Positions 6,650 to 11,694 of a stretch of DNA of 11,694 nt are shown piece after piece. Each line of letters opens with the position of its first letter. Position 1 is the first letter of the stretch. Source of the stretch: Ardenticatenales bacterium (GTDB lineage: Bacteria > Chloroflexota > Anaerolineae > Ardenticatenales > Ardenticatenaceae); contig JACCSL010000414.1 of NCBI GenBank assembly GCA_013812995.1, positions 1 to 11,694 on the forward strand, in the 5' to 3' direction. A program made the translations under genes and the position numbers. Below the pieces are notes generated by a model. The model made no database searches, was not told the origin of the DNA, and saw only the letters and a list, made by a program, of their open reading frames with translations.

Positions 6650-7776
6650 CGGCTCACCACGCCGCCCGTGTAGCCATCCTCCAGCAACTCGTCGGGATCA
6701 ACCGGGCGATTCGCGCGGTAGCTGTCCGCCAGCACCTGGAGCAGCGCCTCGCGCTGGTCGTAGAGGCGCTTGAGCGGGCGCGGCGAGCGCTTCGCCAGCG
6801 CGTAGGCAGCCATAATCGGCATGGCGATGGTAGAGTCGGTGTAGCAGACCACCGTATCGGGGAGTTGCTCCGGGTCCACCTTGCCCCAGGTCACTGCCTC
6901 GGCAGGGGTGGCACCCGATAGACCACCCGTGTCGGGGCGGGCGTCAGTAATCTGGATAAAGTAATCATGCCCCTTCTCGTCGATACCCATGATTTCCTGA
7001 ATCTGCGGCTCCGTCTGGAGGATGAAGTTCTTTGGCGAGCCGCCGCCAAAGATCACCACGGCGCTGCGCCCACCGGAGTGCTTGGCCCCGTAGACGATGG
7101 CGGTGGTCTCGTTCACATCGGCCTCTGGGTCAAAGCCAATGTCCATCCCCGCCAGGCGGAGCGCCGCCACGTTCATCCCCAGCGTCGAATCGCCAGGAGA
7201 CGAGGTATAGATGGGCACACCCAGCTCGTAGGCCGCGCCGAGCACCGAGCGAACCGGCGAGTTGCGCCGCGTCTCGATGGCCCGGACATACTTGCCCAGA
7301 TGGTAGTGCACCTCGGCGGTGCTCAAACGGCCCTGAAACTCCGGCCCCTCAAGTACCTTGCGCACAAAGGCGTCCGACTTGAGGAGCACTTCCTGGTCGA
7401 AGACGATATCGTAGATGCGGATGATGCCCTCTTCCCGCAGTTCCACATCGTCCACGAAGGGCGAGGTCTGGTAGAGAGAGAAGCCAAGCGAGCGGTGCAG
7501 GTCGTGATAAAGGTTGGCCCCGGTGGAGACGATCCAGTCGATGAATCCAGCCTCCATCAGGGGGACGATGGCCGCCGTGCCAAGCCCCGTTGGTGTGAGG
7601 GCACCGGAGAGCGTGACGCCGACGGTCACATCGGCCTCCGTGCATTTGTCCGCGAAGAGCAGCGTCGCCTCGCGGAGCCGGGCAGCGTTGTAGGCAAAGA
7701 AAAACTCATCCACTAGCTCTACCACAGAGAGCGCACCGTGGATGGGCTTGGGGTCTAGTTTGCGTCCGAGAGACAT
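6646..7776 (-). CDS. speY: Deoxyhypusine-synthase-like protein, probable homospermidine synthase
   Basis: A 376-residue NAD-dependent aminobutyl transferase of the deoxyhypusine synthase family. The catalytic lysine is kept: K299 in [10 protein letters not shown] aligns with the active-site lysine of EAVSWGK in human deoxyhypusine synthase. Other family stretches are [12 protein letters not shown] (55-66), [11 protein letters not shown] (84-94), [10 protein letters not shown] (191-200) and [11 protein letters not shown] (241-251). Bacteria lack eIF5A, and a cyanobacterial homologue (SpeY of Anabaena) is known to make homospermidine, so that role, or another polyamine aminobutylation, is inferred. 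Coupling to the agmatinase-family gene (ATGA overlap) supports putrescine as substrate. The start is chosen at [11 protein letters not shown] with AGGAAAGGA just upstream; an in-frame extension to 7854 runs back into the previous gene and lacks family similarity. Product identity at reaction level is unproven. Confidence 0.85.
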   Translation of the reverse strand: MSLGRKLDPKPIHGALSVVELVDEFFFAYNAARLREATLLFADKCTEADVTVGVTLSGALTPTGLGTAAIVPLMEAGFIDWIVSTGANLYHDLHRSLGFSLYQTSPFVDDVELREEGIIRIYDIVFDQEVLLKSDAFVRKVLEGPEFQGRLSTAEVHYHLGKYVRAIETRRNSPVRSVLGAAYELGVPIYTSSPGDSTLGMNVAALRLAGMDIGFDPEADVNETTAIVYGAKHSGGRSAVVIFGGGSPKNFILQTEPQIQEIMGIDEKGHDYFIQITDARPDTGGLSGATPAEAVTWGKVDPEQLPDTVVCYTDSTIAMPIMAAYALAKRSPRPLKRLYDQREALLQVLADSYRANRPVDPDELLEDGYTGGVVSR

Positions 7777-7843
7777 AAGAAATCCTTTCCTCTTGAATGG
7801 GCGAGATGGCCTGTCAAGCAAATCAGCGGCCAGCCGTAGCCTC

Positions 7844-8170
7844 TTAGCCCACACGTAGCGCCGTGCCGCTGACAGTTACCATCAGCATACTACCGCCATC
7901 TTGCAGGGTAATGGTTTGATAGTCGATGTCGATGCCAATGACGGCGTTGGCCCCGAGGTGGCGGGCCTGCTCCTTCATCTCGTCCATCGCAATATCGCGG
8001 GCACGGCGCAGCTCCTTCTCATAGGAGTTCGCCCGCCCGCCAACGATGTCCCGCAGCCCTGTAAACATGTCGCGGAAGATGTTGGCCCCCAGGATGGCCT
8101 CTCCAGTCACGACGCCCAGATATTCGAAGACATCTAGCCCCTGGATCACACTGGTTGTACTCAGGATCAT
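7844..8170 (-). CDS. YbjQ/DUF74 family protein of unknown function
   Basis: A 108-residue protein with the full YbjQ pattern: an N-terminal strand [20 protein letters not shown], then [24 protein letters not shown] (23-46), [21 protein letters not shown] and [14 protein letters not shown] (72-84). The family forms pentameric beta-rich assemblies; a heavy-metal-binding label in databases rests on similarity, and no function is established. There is no signal peptide or membrane segment. ATG 8170 is chosen because the family begins here and GAGG precedes it; the frame extends to 8215 without family support. It sits 67 nt before the deoxyhypusine-synthase-like gene and 75 nt after the decarboxylase-like gene, so co-transcription is plausible but a role in either pathway is not implied. 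Confidence 0.92.
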   Translation of the reverse strand: MILSTTSVIQGLDVFEYLGVVTGEAILGANIFRDMFTGLRDIVGGRANSYEKELRRARDIAMDEMKEQARHLGANAVIGIDIDYQTITLQDGGSMLMVTVSGTALRVG

Positions 8171-8245
8171 GATTGCCTCAGCAAGCTTCCTCATAAGAGA
8201 AAATGGCGCATACAAGATATGTCGCGGACCTTTGGTAGGCTAGGC

Positions 8246-8923
8246 TCAAGGACTGGCGGGAGTGCCCCGTGGGTGGCAGATCGCCACAAATGCAGCGAGC
8301 GCGCTCTGGAAATCGGTCGCATCCGTGATCGCCCGCCCCACAATGATGCCCTCCATCGGAGCCATCGCGGCGCGCTGGGAGTCGGTGGCGCGCTGGAAGG
8401 CAGCGGCCCGCGCCGCCGTCTCGACCGTGAGGCCCCCCGCCAACCGGAATGGACGATCGATGGCCAGCAACCCTTCCAATAACAGGAGGGGGAGGTCACG
8501 ATCAGTTCGATGGAGGATGAATCCATCCACGTAGGGGGTCAGCGCGCGCGCCCGAACGATGGGGTTGCTGTGATGCATCAAATCAACCCACACCTGCTTG
8601 CCAAACTGATCCGCCACCGTACGAACTGCCTGAAGGTTCTCGGTGCTGGAGCCATCGACCACGCTCACCGCGTCGGCCCCGACTTCAAAGCAGAGCCTCG
8701 CGATGGTAGCCCCTTCGTCCGAGATCTTGCTGTCCGCAAAGAGGGCGCAGGGATGCGCCCCAAGATGGGCCTTGATCTCGCTGATGGCCTGTCGCCCCTC
8801 CCGCATCAATAGGGGCGTCCCTACCTCTATCGTATCGACTTGAGACGCTGCCAAATCTGCCATACGACATGCCTCTGGTAAAGAACAGCGATCCAGGGCG
8901 AGTTGTAGATGTAATCGGTTCAT
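8246..8923 (-). CDS. OMP-decarboxylase-superfamily protein, hexulose-6-phosphate synthase/KGPDC-like
   Basis: A 225-residue (beta/alpha)8 barrel. D11 in LQLALDRC, E33 in DTIEVGTPLL, and the D-x-K-x-x-D motif (D64, K66, D69 in LFADSKISDEG) match the active-site residues of the 3-hexulose-6-phosphate synthase and 3-keto-L-gulonate-6-phosphate decarboxylase group. VWVDLMHH (111-118) and the phosphate-binding IIVGRAITDATD (193-204) fit as well. These enzymes act on phosphorylated sugars: an aldol addition of formaldehyde to ribulose 5-phosphate, or a decarboxylation in ascorbate use. Neither partner (a phospho-hexuloisomerase or ulaE/ulaF-like genes) is present, so the reaction is open. HH after VDLM replaces the residues commonly found there. 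The start has GGAGG 7 nt upstream. It is divergent from dnaA and first in a run of minus-strand genes. It could also be a divergent family member with an unassigned substrate. Confidence 0.8.
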   Translation of the reverse strand: MNRLHLQLALDRCSLPEACRMADLAASQVDTIEVGTPLLMREGRQAISEIKAHLGAHPCALFADSKISDEGATIARLCFEVGADAVSVVDGSSTENLQAVRTVADQFGKQVWVDLMHHSNPIVRARALTPYVDGFILHRTDRDLPLLLLEGLLAIDRPFRLAGGLTVETAARAAAFQRATDSQRAAMAPMEGIIVGRAITDATDFQSALAAFVAICHPRGTPASP

Positions 8924-8942
8924 AAGAGCACCTCCAAGTAGG

Positions 8943-8948
8943 ATTGTA
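8943..8948 (-). promoter_or_regulatory. Possible -10 element for the minus-strand decarboxylase-like gene
   Basis: The minus strand reads TACAAT 19 nt before the start codon at 8923, leaving a very short leader with the GGAGG site near its 5' end. No convincing -35 hexamer lies 16-18 bp upstream (TTCGCC is the nearest). Weak, sequence-only evidence. Confidence 0.35.
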
Positions 8949-8978
8949 CGAGAAAAGTCGCAGCAGGCGAACCCCCAC

Positions 8979-9010
8979 TACTTTTCAAGCAGCGCCGGGG
9001 TACTTTTCAA
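8979..9010. repeat. Ten-base direct repeat TACTTTTCAA in the divergent control region
   Basis: TACTTTTCAA occurs exactly at 8979-8988 and at 9001-9010, start to start 22 bp, about two helical turns. It lies between the divergent decarboxylase-like and dnaA genes. The second copy overlaps a weak DnaA-box-like 9-mer. It could be a binding site for a dimeric regulator; nothing identifies the protein. Confidence 0.7.
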
Positions 9011-9055
9011 CAAAATGGGTCGCCCTGTTCCCCGAATTCAGTGAACTTATCCACA
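9004..9055 (+). promoter_or_regulatory. DnaA boxes upstream of dnaA
   Basis: A perfect consensus DnaA box, TTATCCACA, lies at 9047-9055. A weaker one, TTTTCAACA, lies at 9004-9012. Both are followed by a similar AAAAT-rich flank (AAAATGGG, AAAATAGGG), so the two sites look like related copies 43 bp (about four helical turns) apart. They sit upstream of the presumed dnaA promoter, where DnaA binding is known in many bacteria to repress dnaA and to form one half of a bipartite origin. Confidence 0.8.
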
Positions 9056-9082
9056 AAATAGGGTCTAAAGCGTCCGGGGAAA

Positions 9083-9111
9083 TTGCGATAGCCTCTACCC
9101 TCTGATAGAAT
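9083..9111 (+). promoter_or_regulatory. Probable dnaA promoter
   Basis: TTGCGA (9083-9088) and TAGAAT (9106-9111) are separated by 17 bp, resembling a housekeeping sigma-factor promoter (4 of 6 and 5 of 6 matches). Transcription would begin near 9118, giving a leader of about 75 nt before the GTG start. It lies 27 bp downstream of the consensus DnaA box, consistent with autoregulation. Inferred from sequence. Confidence 0.55.
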
Positions 9112-9193
9112 CCGCCGGTTGGAGATAGCGGTTCGCGTCGCTCCACCAAATGGACAAAGGCAGGGGAGTTGTGTCGGGCCAAGGGAGCGAGAT

Positions 9194-10636
9194 GTGGAAC
9201 AAAGTGAATTAAAACGAACCTGGGATGCCGCGCTGGGTGACATCCAACTTCAGATGACGCGCGCAACGTTTGATACCTGGATGAAAGGCACGGAACTGGT
9301 TAACTACCAGGATGGCACCTACATCATCAGCACCCCGAGCCCCTATGCGGTGGAGTGGCTGGAAAACCGCCTGCGCCGAATGATCAAGCAGACGCTGGAG
9401 CGCCATGTGGGCCAGGCAGTCTCCTTGAAATTCGTGGTACGCGCGGCAGGCGGGGAGGCCCCAGCCCCCGACGAAAAAATCGCGCTGTCACCCATCCCCC
9501 CACCTGAGCCCGCTACCACCGCGAAGACAACCCCGGCTCCTAAAAGCGCTGGGCCGATAGTTCCTACGGCACCCGCGCCCGCCGCAGCGGTTCCGTCTGC
9601 CACGCAGCCCGCCACGATTGCCTGGCAGGCCCAGGAGCGCTACTCGTTCGACACCTTCATCGTTGGGCCAAGCAATCGCCTGGCCCATGCGGCGGCGGTG
9701 GCGGTGGCGGAACGCCCGGCGCTGGCCTATAACCCCCTGTTCATCTATGGGGGTGTTGGGCTGGGGAAAACCCACCTGCTGCTCGCGGTCAAACACGAGG
9801 TCGAGCACAAGGGGCTGACGGCGGTCTATGTCTCCTCGGAGCGATTCACCAACGAGTTTGTGGCCGATATCCGCTCGCAAAACACAGAGGCGTTCCGCGC
9901 GCGCTATCGCAGCACGGACATGCTCCTAATCGACGATATTCAATTCTTGGCGGGCAAGGAGGGAACCCAGGAAGAATTCTTCCATACCTTCAACTCCCTT
10001 CATGCCGCTGGCAAACAGATCATCATCTCCAGCGATAAGCCACCCAAGGCTATCATGCTACTGGAAGAGCGACTGCGCTCCCGCTTCGAGGGCGGCCTGG
10101 TCTGCGACATTGCGCCCCCGGACCTGGAAACGCGCATGGCGATCTTGCAGGCCAAGGCAGAGACGCAGACGATTCCGGTGCCCGCCGTGGTGATTGAGCT
10201 GATTGCCCACCGCGTCCAGTCCAATATCCGGGAGCTGGAGGGGGCGCTGATTCGCGTCGTGGCCCATGCCCAGCTCAACAATCAGGCGCTGACGGTGGAG
10301 CTAACTGAAAAGGTCTTACGGGACGTGCTGGACCGGCCCCAGGGAATCGCGCTGCCTCTCGTCCTGTCGACAACCGCTAATTTCTACAACATCACGATGG
10401 ATGAGTTGGAAAGTTCCAGCCGACGCAAGCCCATTGCCTTTGCCCGGCAGGTCGCCATGTATCTGGCACGGGAGGAAACCGATGCCTCTCTGGCCGAGAT
10501 CGGCGAGATGTTGGGAGGACGCGACCATTCCACGATTCTCTACGGCGTGGAGAAGATCACGGACCTGATCGAGAGCAATGATGGTTTGCGCCGTGAGGTG
10601 GTCGCCATCCGGGAGCGGCTCTACAACAACCCCTGA
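9194..10636 (+). CDS. dnaA: Chromosomal replication initiator protein DnaA
   Basis: A 480-residue DnaA, the AAA+ ATPase that binds DnaA boxes, unwinds oriC and helps load the replicative helicase. Domain I (about 1-82) has the LKRTWDAALGDIQ and TFDTWMKGTELV pattern. Domain II (about 85-145) is a long Pro/Ala-rich linker. Domain III starts near YSFDTFIVGPSNRLAHAAA and contains Walker A GGVGLGKT (186-193), Walker B MLLIDDIQF (243-251), and RLRSRFEGG (293-301), with the Arg-finger region. Domain IV ends with the helix-turn-helix and the signature GGRDHSTILYGVEKI (441-455). The start is GTG 9194, chosen because AAGGGAG lies 6 nt upstream and the product begins MEQSELKRTW; a TTG at 9119 in the same frame has no ribosome-binding site and would add 25 unconserved residues. 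Regulation: a DnaA box and promoter lie upstream. The usual neighbour dnaN is absent; selA follows beyond the origin. Confidence 0.98.
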   Translation: MEQSELKRTWDAALGDIQLQMTRATFDTWMKGTELVNYQDGTYIISTPSPYAVEWLENRLRRMIKQTLERHVGQAVSLKFVVRAAGGEAPAPDEKIALSPIPPPEPATTAKTTPAPKSAGPIVPTAPAPAAAVPSATQPATIAWQAQERYSFDTFIVGPSNRLAHAAAVAVAERPALAYNPLFIYGGVGLGKTHLLLAVKHEVEHKGLTAVYVSSERFTNEFVADIRSQNTEAFRARYRSTDMLLIDDIQFLAGKEGTQEEFFHTFNSLHAAGKQIIISSDKPPKAIMLLEERLRSRFEGGLVCDIAPPDLETRMAILQAKAETQTIPVPAVVIELIAHRVQSNIRELEGALIRVVAHAQLNNQALTVELTEKVLRDVLDRPQGIALPLVLSTTANFYNITMDELESSSRRKPIAFARQVAMYLAREETDASLAEIGEMLGGRDHSTILYGVEKITDLIESNDGLRREVVAIRERLYNNP

Positions 10637-10648
10637 ACCGTATCCAGG

Positions 10649-10684
10649 AAAAGCGGGGGCATAGAGGTTATGCCCCCGCTTTTT
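10649..10684 (+). terminator. Strong intrinsic terminator of dnaA
   Basis: A 15-bp perfect stem (10649-10663 with 10669-10683; the core is GCGGGGGCATA) closes a 5-base loop GAGGT and is followed by a T-run ending at 10684. It begins 13 nt after the dnaA stop. The A-run on the left arm means it could also stop transcription in the opposite direction, shielding the origin from dnaA readthrough. Confidence 0.95.
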
Positions 10685-10772
10685 GCTAAGGAAAGGCTGT
10701 GGAAAAGCCGAGCCCGTTGCCTGAGATCGGCTTCTGGTGCAGCATGAAAATAGTGCCTAAAGGTCTGATTTT

Positions 10773-10822
10773 AGTGGATAACCTGCGGATATCTGTTGAT
10801 AAGAGCCCTTACATGGGGATAA
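10773..10822 (-). promoter_or_regulatory. Three phased weak DnaA boxes
   Basis: AGTGGATAA (10773-10781), TGTTGATAA (10794-10802) and TGGGGATAA (10814-10822) lie in the same orientation, 21 and 20 bp apart, close to two helical turns each. All share GATAA with variable first bases. Same-face spacing is consistent with ordered DnaA loading, although none is the perfect consensus. Confidence 0.7.
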
Positions 10823-10863
10823 CTTTCCTGGTGACAACCAAAGTAATAGTATGGGAAGCAGAC

Positions 10864-10887
10864 GCAACCACTAGATTTAGTGGTTGC
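10864..10887 (+). repeat. Perfect 10-bp inverted repeat with following T-tract inside the origin
   Basis: GCAACCACTA (10864-10873) and its exact complement at 10878-10887 flank a 4-base loop GATT. TGTTTTT follows on the plus strand, so it resembles a second intrinsic terminator with a 10-bp stem; alternatively it could be a palindromic protein-binding site or a cruciform element of the origin. The palindrome is certain, the role is not. Confidence 0.8.
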
Positions 10888-10895
10888 TGTTTTTC

Positions 10896-10961
10896 CCCAC
10901 GTTTTGAACAAAATCAGTTTTCCAGCCTTTTCCACACCTCCTCCCCTTTTCAAAACGTGGG
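10896..10961. repeat. 13-bp perfect inverted repeat enclosing a DnaA box
   Basis: CCCACGTTTTGAA (10896-10908) and its exact complement TTCAAAACGTGGG (10949-10961) are separated by 40 bp. The centre holds TTTTCCACA (10928-10936), and the left arm overlaps TTTTCCCCA. The symmetric layout around a DnaA-box-like site suggests a specific origin element, for example an operator for an initiation regulator. No match to a known element is claimed. Confidence 0.85.
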
Positions 10962-11015
10962 TAATTCCTCCTCGACCACAAGATGTGGACATGGCGAGGC
11001 AGGTCATGGCTATTA

Positions 11016-11030
11016 CTACCGCTTCGGTAG
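11016..11030 (+). repeat. Small hairpin in the origin
   Basis: CTACCG (11016-11021) and CGGTAG (11025-11030) pair across a CTT loop. It lies 14 bases before the right-hand DnaA boxes. Only structure is seen; no T-run follows. Confidence 0.5.
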
Positions 11031-11044
11031 GCATCAAGAGCCCG

Positions 11045-11098
11045 TCATCCACATATCCCCAGCCCCTACTACCACTATAAAAGATATAATGATAAAGT
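11045..11098 (+). other. Candidate origin unwinding element: DnaA boxes, GC-rich spacer, CTA triplets, AT-rich DNA
   Basis: In order: TCATCCACA (11045-11053), ATATCCCCA (11053-11061), GC-rich CCCCAGCCCC overlapping it, then CTA CTA CCA CTA (11066-11077), then an AT-rich run including TATAAAAGATATAATG (11075-11091). On the opposite strand the triplets read as 3'-GAT repeats, the DnaA-trio described for the Bacillus subtilis basal unwinding system, which DnaA filaments use to open the duplex. One of four triplets deviates (CCA). Motif order fits; melting is inferred. Confidence 0.65.
11085..11090 (+). promoter_or_regulatory. Possible -10 element for selA within the AT-rich origin segment
   Basis: A perfect TATAAT, about 59 bases before the selA start codon. 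No good -35 hexamer is found 16-18 bp upstream, and the AT-rich context of the origin makes chance occurrence likely. Confidence 0.35.
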
Positions 11099-11148
11099 TG
11101 TGGGAAACTTTCAGCTCTCAACACTGCTTTTGAAAGAAAGAGGGACAG

Positions 11149-11694
11149 ATGGTTCAAGAGCACGCGCCCCTATTGCGTGCGCTTCCCAGTGTCGATGCGC
11201 TTCTAGGAGATCAAACACTCCGTGAGCTAGTCCAGCTCCACGGACGTGAGCTTGTGGTGCGGGCCTGTCGTGAGACACTCGATCAGGCCCGGGATGATAT
11301 TCGCCAAACAGGAACAAAGCCCGAGGCTCTGGTGCAACGGGCGCAAGCGAGGGTAAGAGCGTTGACTTCTTCAACATTGGTACAAGTTATCAACGGTACG
11401 GGCATTGTTATCCACACGAACCTTGGACGCGCCCCACTCAGCACGGCGGCACTCGCTGCTATGGCAGAGGTGGGAGTCGGGTACAGCAACCTGGAATATG
11501 ACATTCCAAGCGGTCAGCGTGGCTCGCGCCACGACCATGTCAGCGCGCTGCTGGCAGAGTTGACAGGCGCTGAGGCGGCGATGGTGGTAAACAACAATGC
11601 CGCCGCGCTCCTTCTCGCACTGGGGGCGCTGGCGCAGGGACACGAGGTGGTTATTTCCCGCGCGCACCTGGTAGAAATCGGGGGGGGATTCCGC
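11149..11694 (+). CDS. selA: L-seryl-tRNA(Sec) selenium transferase, 3' end outside window
   Basis: SelA is a PLP-dependent enzyme that converts seryl-tRNA(Sec) to selenocysteinyl-tRNA(Sec) with selenophosphate. The first 182 codons are visible. The N-terminal LRALPSVDALLGD and the core VINGTGIVIHTNLGRAPLS (79-97), VGYSNLEYDIPSGQRGSR (110-127), LTGAEAAMVVNNNAAALLLAL and ISRAHLVEIGGGFR are the family's signatures. The PLP lysine lies beyond the window, and about 280 residues of a usual 460 are missing. ATG 11149 is chosen because AGAGGG lies just upstream and the N-terminus matches. The position next to the origin is notable. selB, selD and a tRNA(Sec) gene are expected elsewhere; selB often follows selA directly and cannot be seen here. 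Confidence 0.96.
   Translation, partial: MVQEHAPLLRALPSVDALLGDQTLRELVQLHGRELVVRACRETLDQARDDIRQTGTKPEALVQRAQARVRALTSSTLVQVINGTGIVIHTNLGRAPLSTAALAAMAEVGVGYSNLEYDIPSGQRGSRHDHVSALLAELTGAEAAMVVNNNAAALLLALGALAQGHEVVISRAHLVEIGGGFR

Larger units (their letters stand above)
10686..11107. other. oriC: Putative replication origin (oriC) with clustered DnaA boxes
   Basis: A gene-free stretch between the dnaA terminator and selA. DnaA-box-like 9-mers, given in box orientation: TTTTCCACA at 10698 (minus) and 10928 (plus), TTATCCACT at 10773 (minus), TTATCAACA at 10794 (minus), TTATCCCCA at 10814 (minus), TTTTCCCCA at 10891 (plus), ATGTCCACA at 10984 (minus), TCATCCACA at 11045 (plus), ATATCCCCA at 11053 (plus) and TTTCCCACA at 11099 (minus). 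Several are one mismatch from TTATCCACA; none is perfect. The right end holds an AT-rich segment. Open frames here on both strands have no ribosome-binding site or familiar protein and are not genes. Location directly beside dnaA supports the call; origin function is inferred. Confidence 0.85.

Noticed and set aside
7812..7817. TTGACA on the minus strand as a promoter for the deoxyhypusine-synthase-like gene
   Set aside because: No -10-like hexamer lies 16-18 bp downstream (the position reads AAGAGG).
7777..7854. Extension of the deoxyhypusine-synthase-like gene upstream of 7776
   Set aside because: It overlaps the end of the YbjQ gene and adds unconserved basic residues; AGGAAAGGA before ATG 7776 decides the start.
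8171..8215. Extension of the YbjQ gene to 8215
   Set aside because: The family begins at [12 protein letters not shown] sits just before ATG 8170.
9119..9193. TTG start giving dnaA 25 more residues
   Set aside because: No ribosome-binding site, and the presumed transcription start is next to it; GTG 9194 has AAGGGAG and gives the normal DnaA N-terminus.
10699..11163. Open frames of 144 codons (plus, 10699-11133) and 130 codons (minus, 10771-11163) in the origin
   Set aside because: No ribosome-binding site, low-complexity unfamiliar products, and they cover DnaA boxes, hairpins and the AT-rich segment. Treated as chance frames.

Overview
This window is a chromosomal replication-origin neighbourhood from a GC-rich bacterium. 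It carries dnaA, an oriC-like region with clustered DnaA boxes, and the start of selA. To the left lies a long run of genes on the minus strand. The GatCAB amidotransferase, a bacterial deoxyhypusine-synthase-like protein coupled to an agmatinase-family enzyme, YbjQ and SelA, with no dnaN next to dnaA, suggest a deep-branching, possibly soil or thermophilic phylum. Chloroflexota (Ktedonobacteria-like) is my best guess, made from general resemblance only and at low confidence.

Layout. 1-5537 (minus) reads, in transcription order: gatC, gatA, a nucleotidyltransferase with a C-terminal hexapeptide (left-handed beta-helix) tail, a class I/II PLP aminotransferase, a 27-codon remnant of a BrnT-type toxin gene, an intact small CopG/BrnA-like antitoxin, and gatB (its last part lies outside the window). 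Gaps are short or overlapping, so this looks like one operon in which gatA and gatB are separated by unrelated genes. 5538-5743 is non-coding and holds GGCAAAA-type heptamer repeats in inverted arrangement plus a probable gatC promoter. 5744-8923 (minus) reads: a hexulose-phosphate-synthase/KGPDC-like decarboxylase, a YbjQ-family protein, a deoxyhypusine-synthase-like enzyme (probable homospermidine synthase) and an agmatinase-family ureohydrolase; the last two overlap by ATGA. 8924-9193 is the divergent control region with DnaA boxes and a dnaA promoter. 9194-10636 is dnaA (plus), followed by a strong intrinsic terminator. 10686-11107 is the putative oriC. selA starts at 11149 and runs off the right edge.

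How it works together. DnaA would bind boxes both upstream of its own gene (autoregulation) and downstream, giving a bipartite origin. The right part of the origin shows DnaA boxes, a GC-rich spacer, CTA triplets and an AT-rich stretch in the order described for bacterial basal unwinding systems. Genes left of dnaA are mostly co-directional with a leftward fork. GatCAB makes Gln-tRNA and/or Asn-tRNA by transamidation. The agmatinase and deoxyhypusine-synthase-like pair would make putrescine and then a longer polyamine.

The points most worth a second look are the decayed toxin-antitoxin locus inside the gat operon, the structured origin (candidate unwinding element, a 13-bp inverted repeat enclosing a DnaA box, helically phased weak boxes), and the polyamine gene pair. 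All calls come from reading the sequence; no database search was run.
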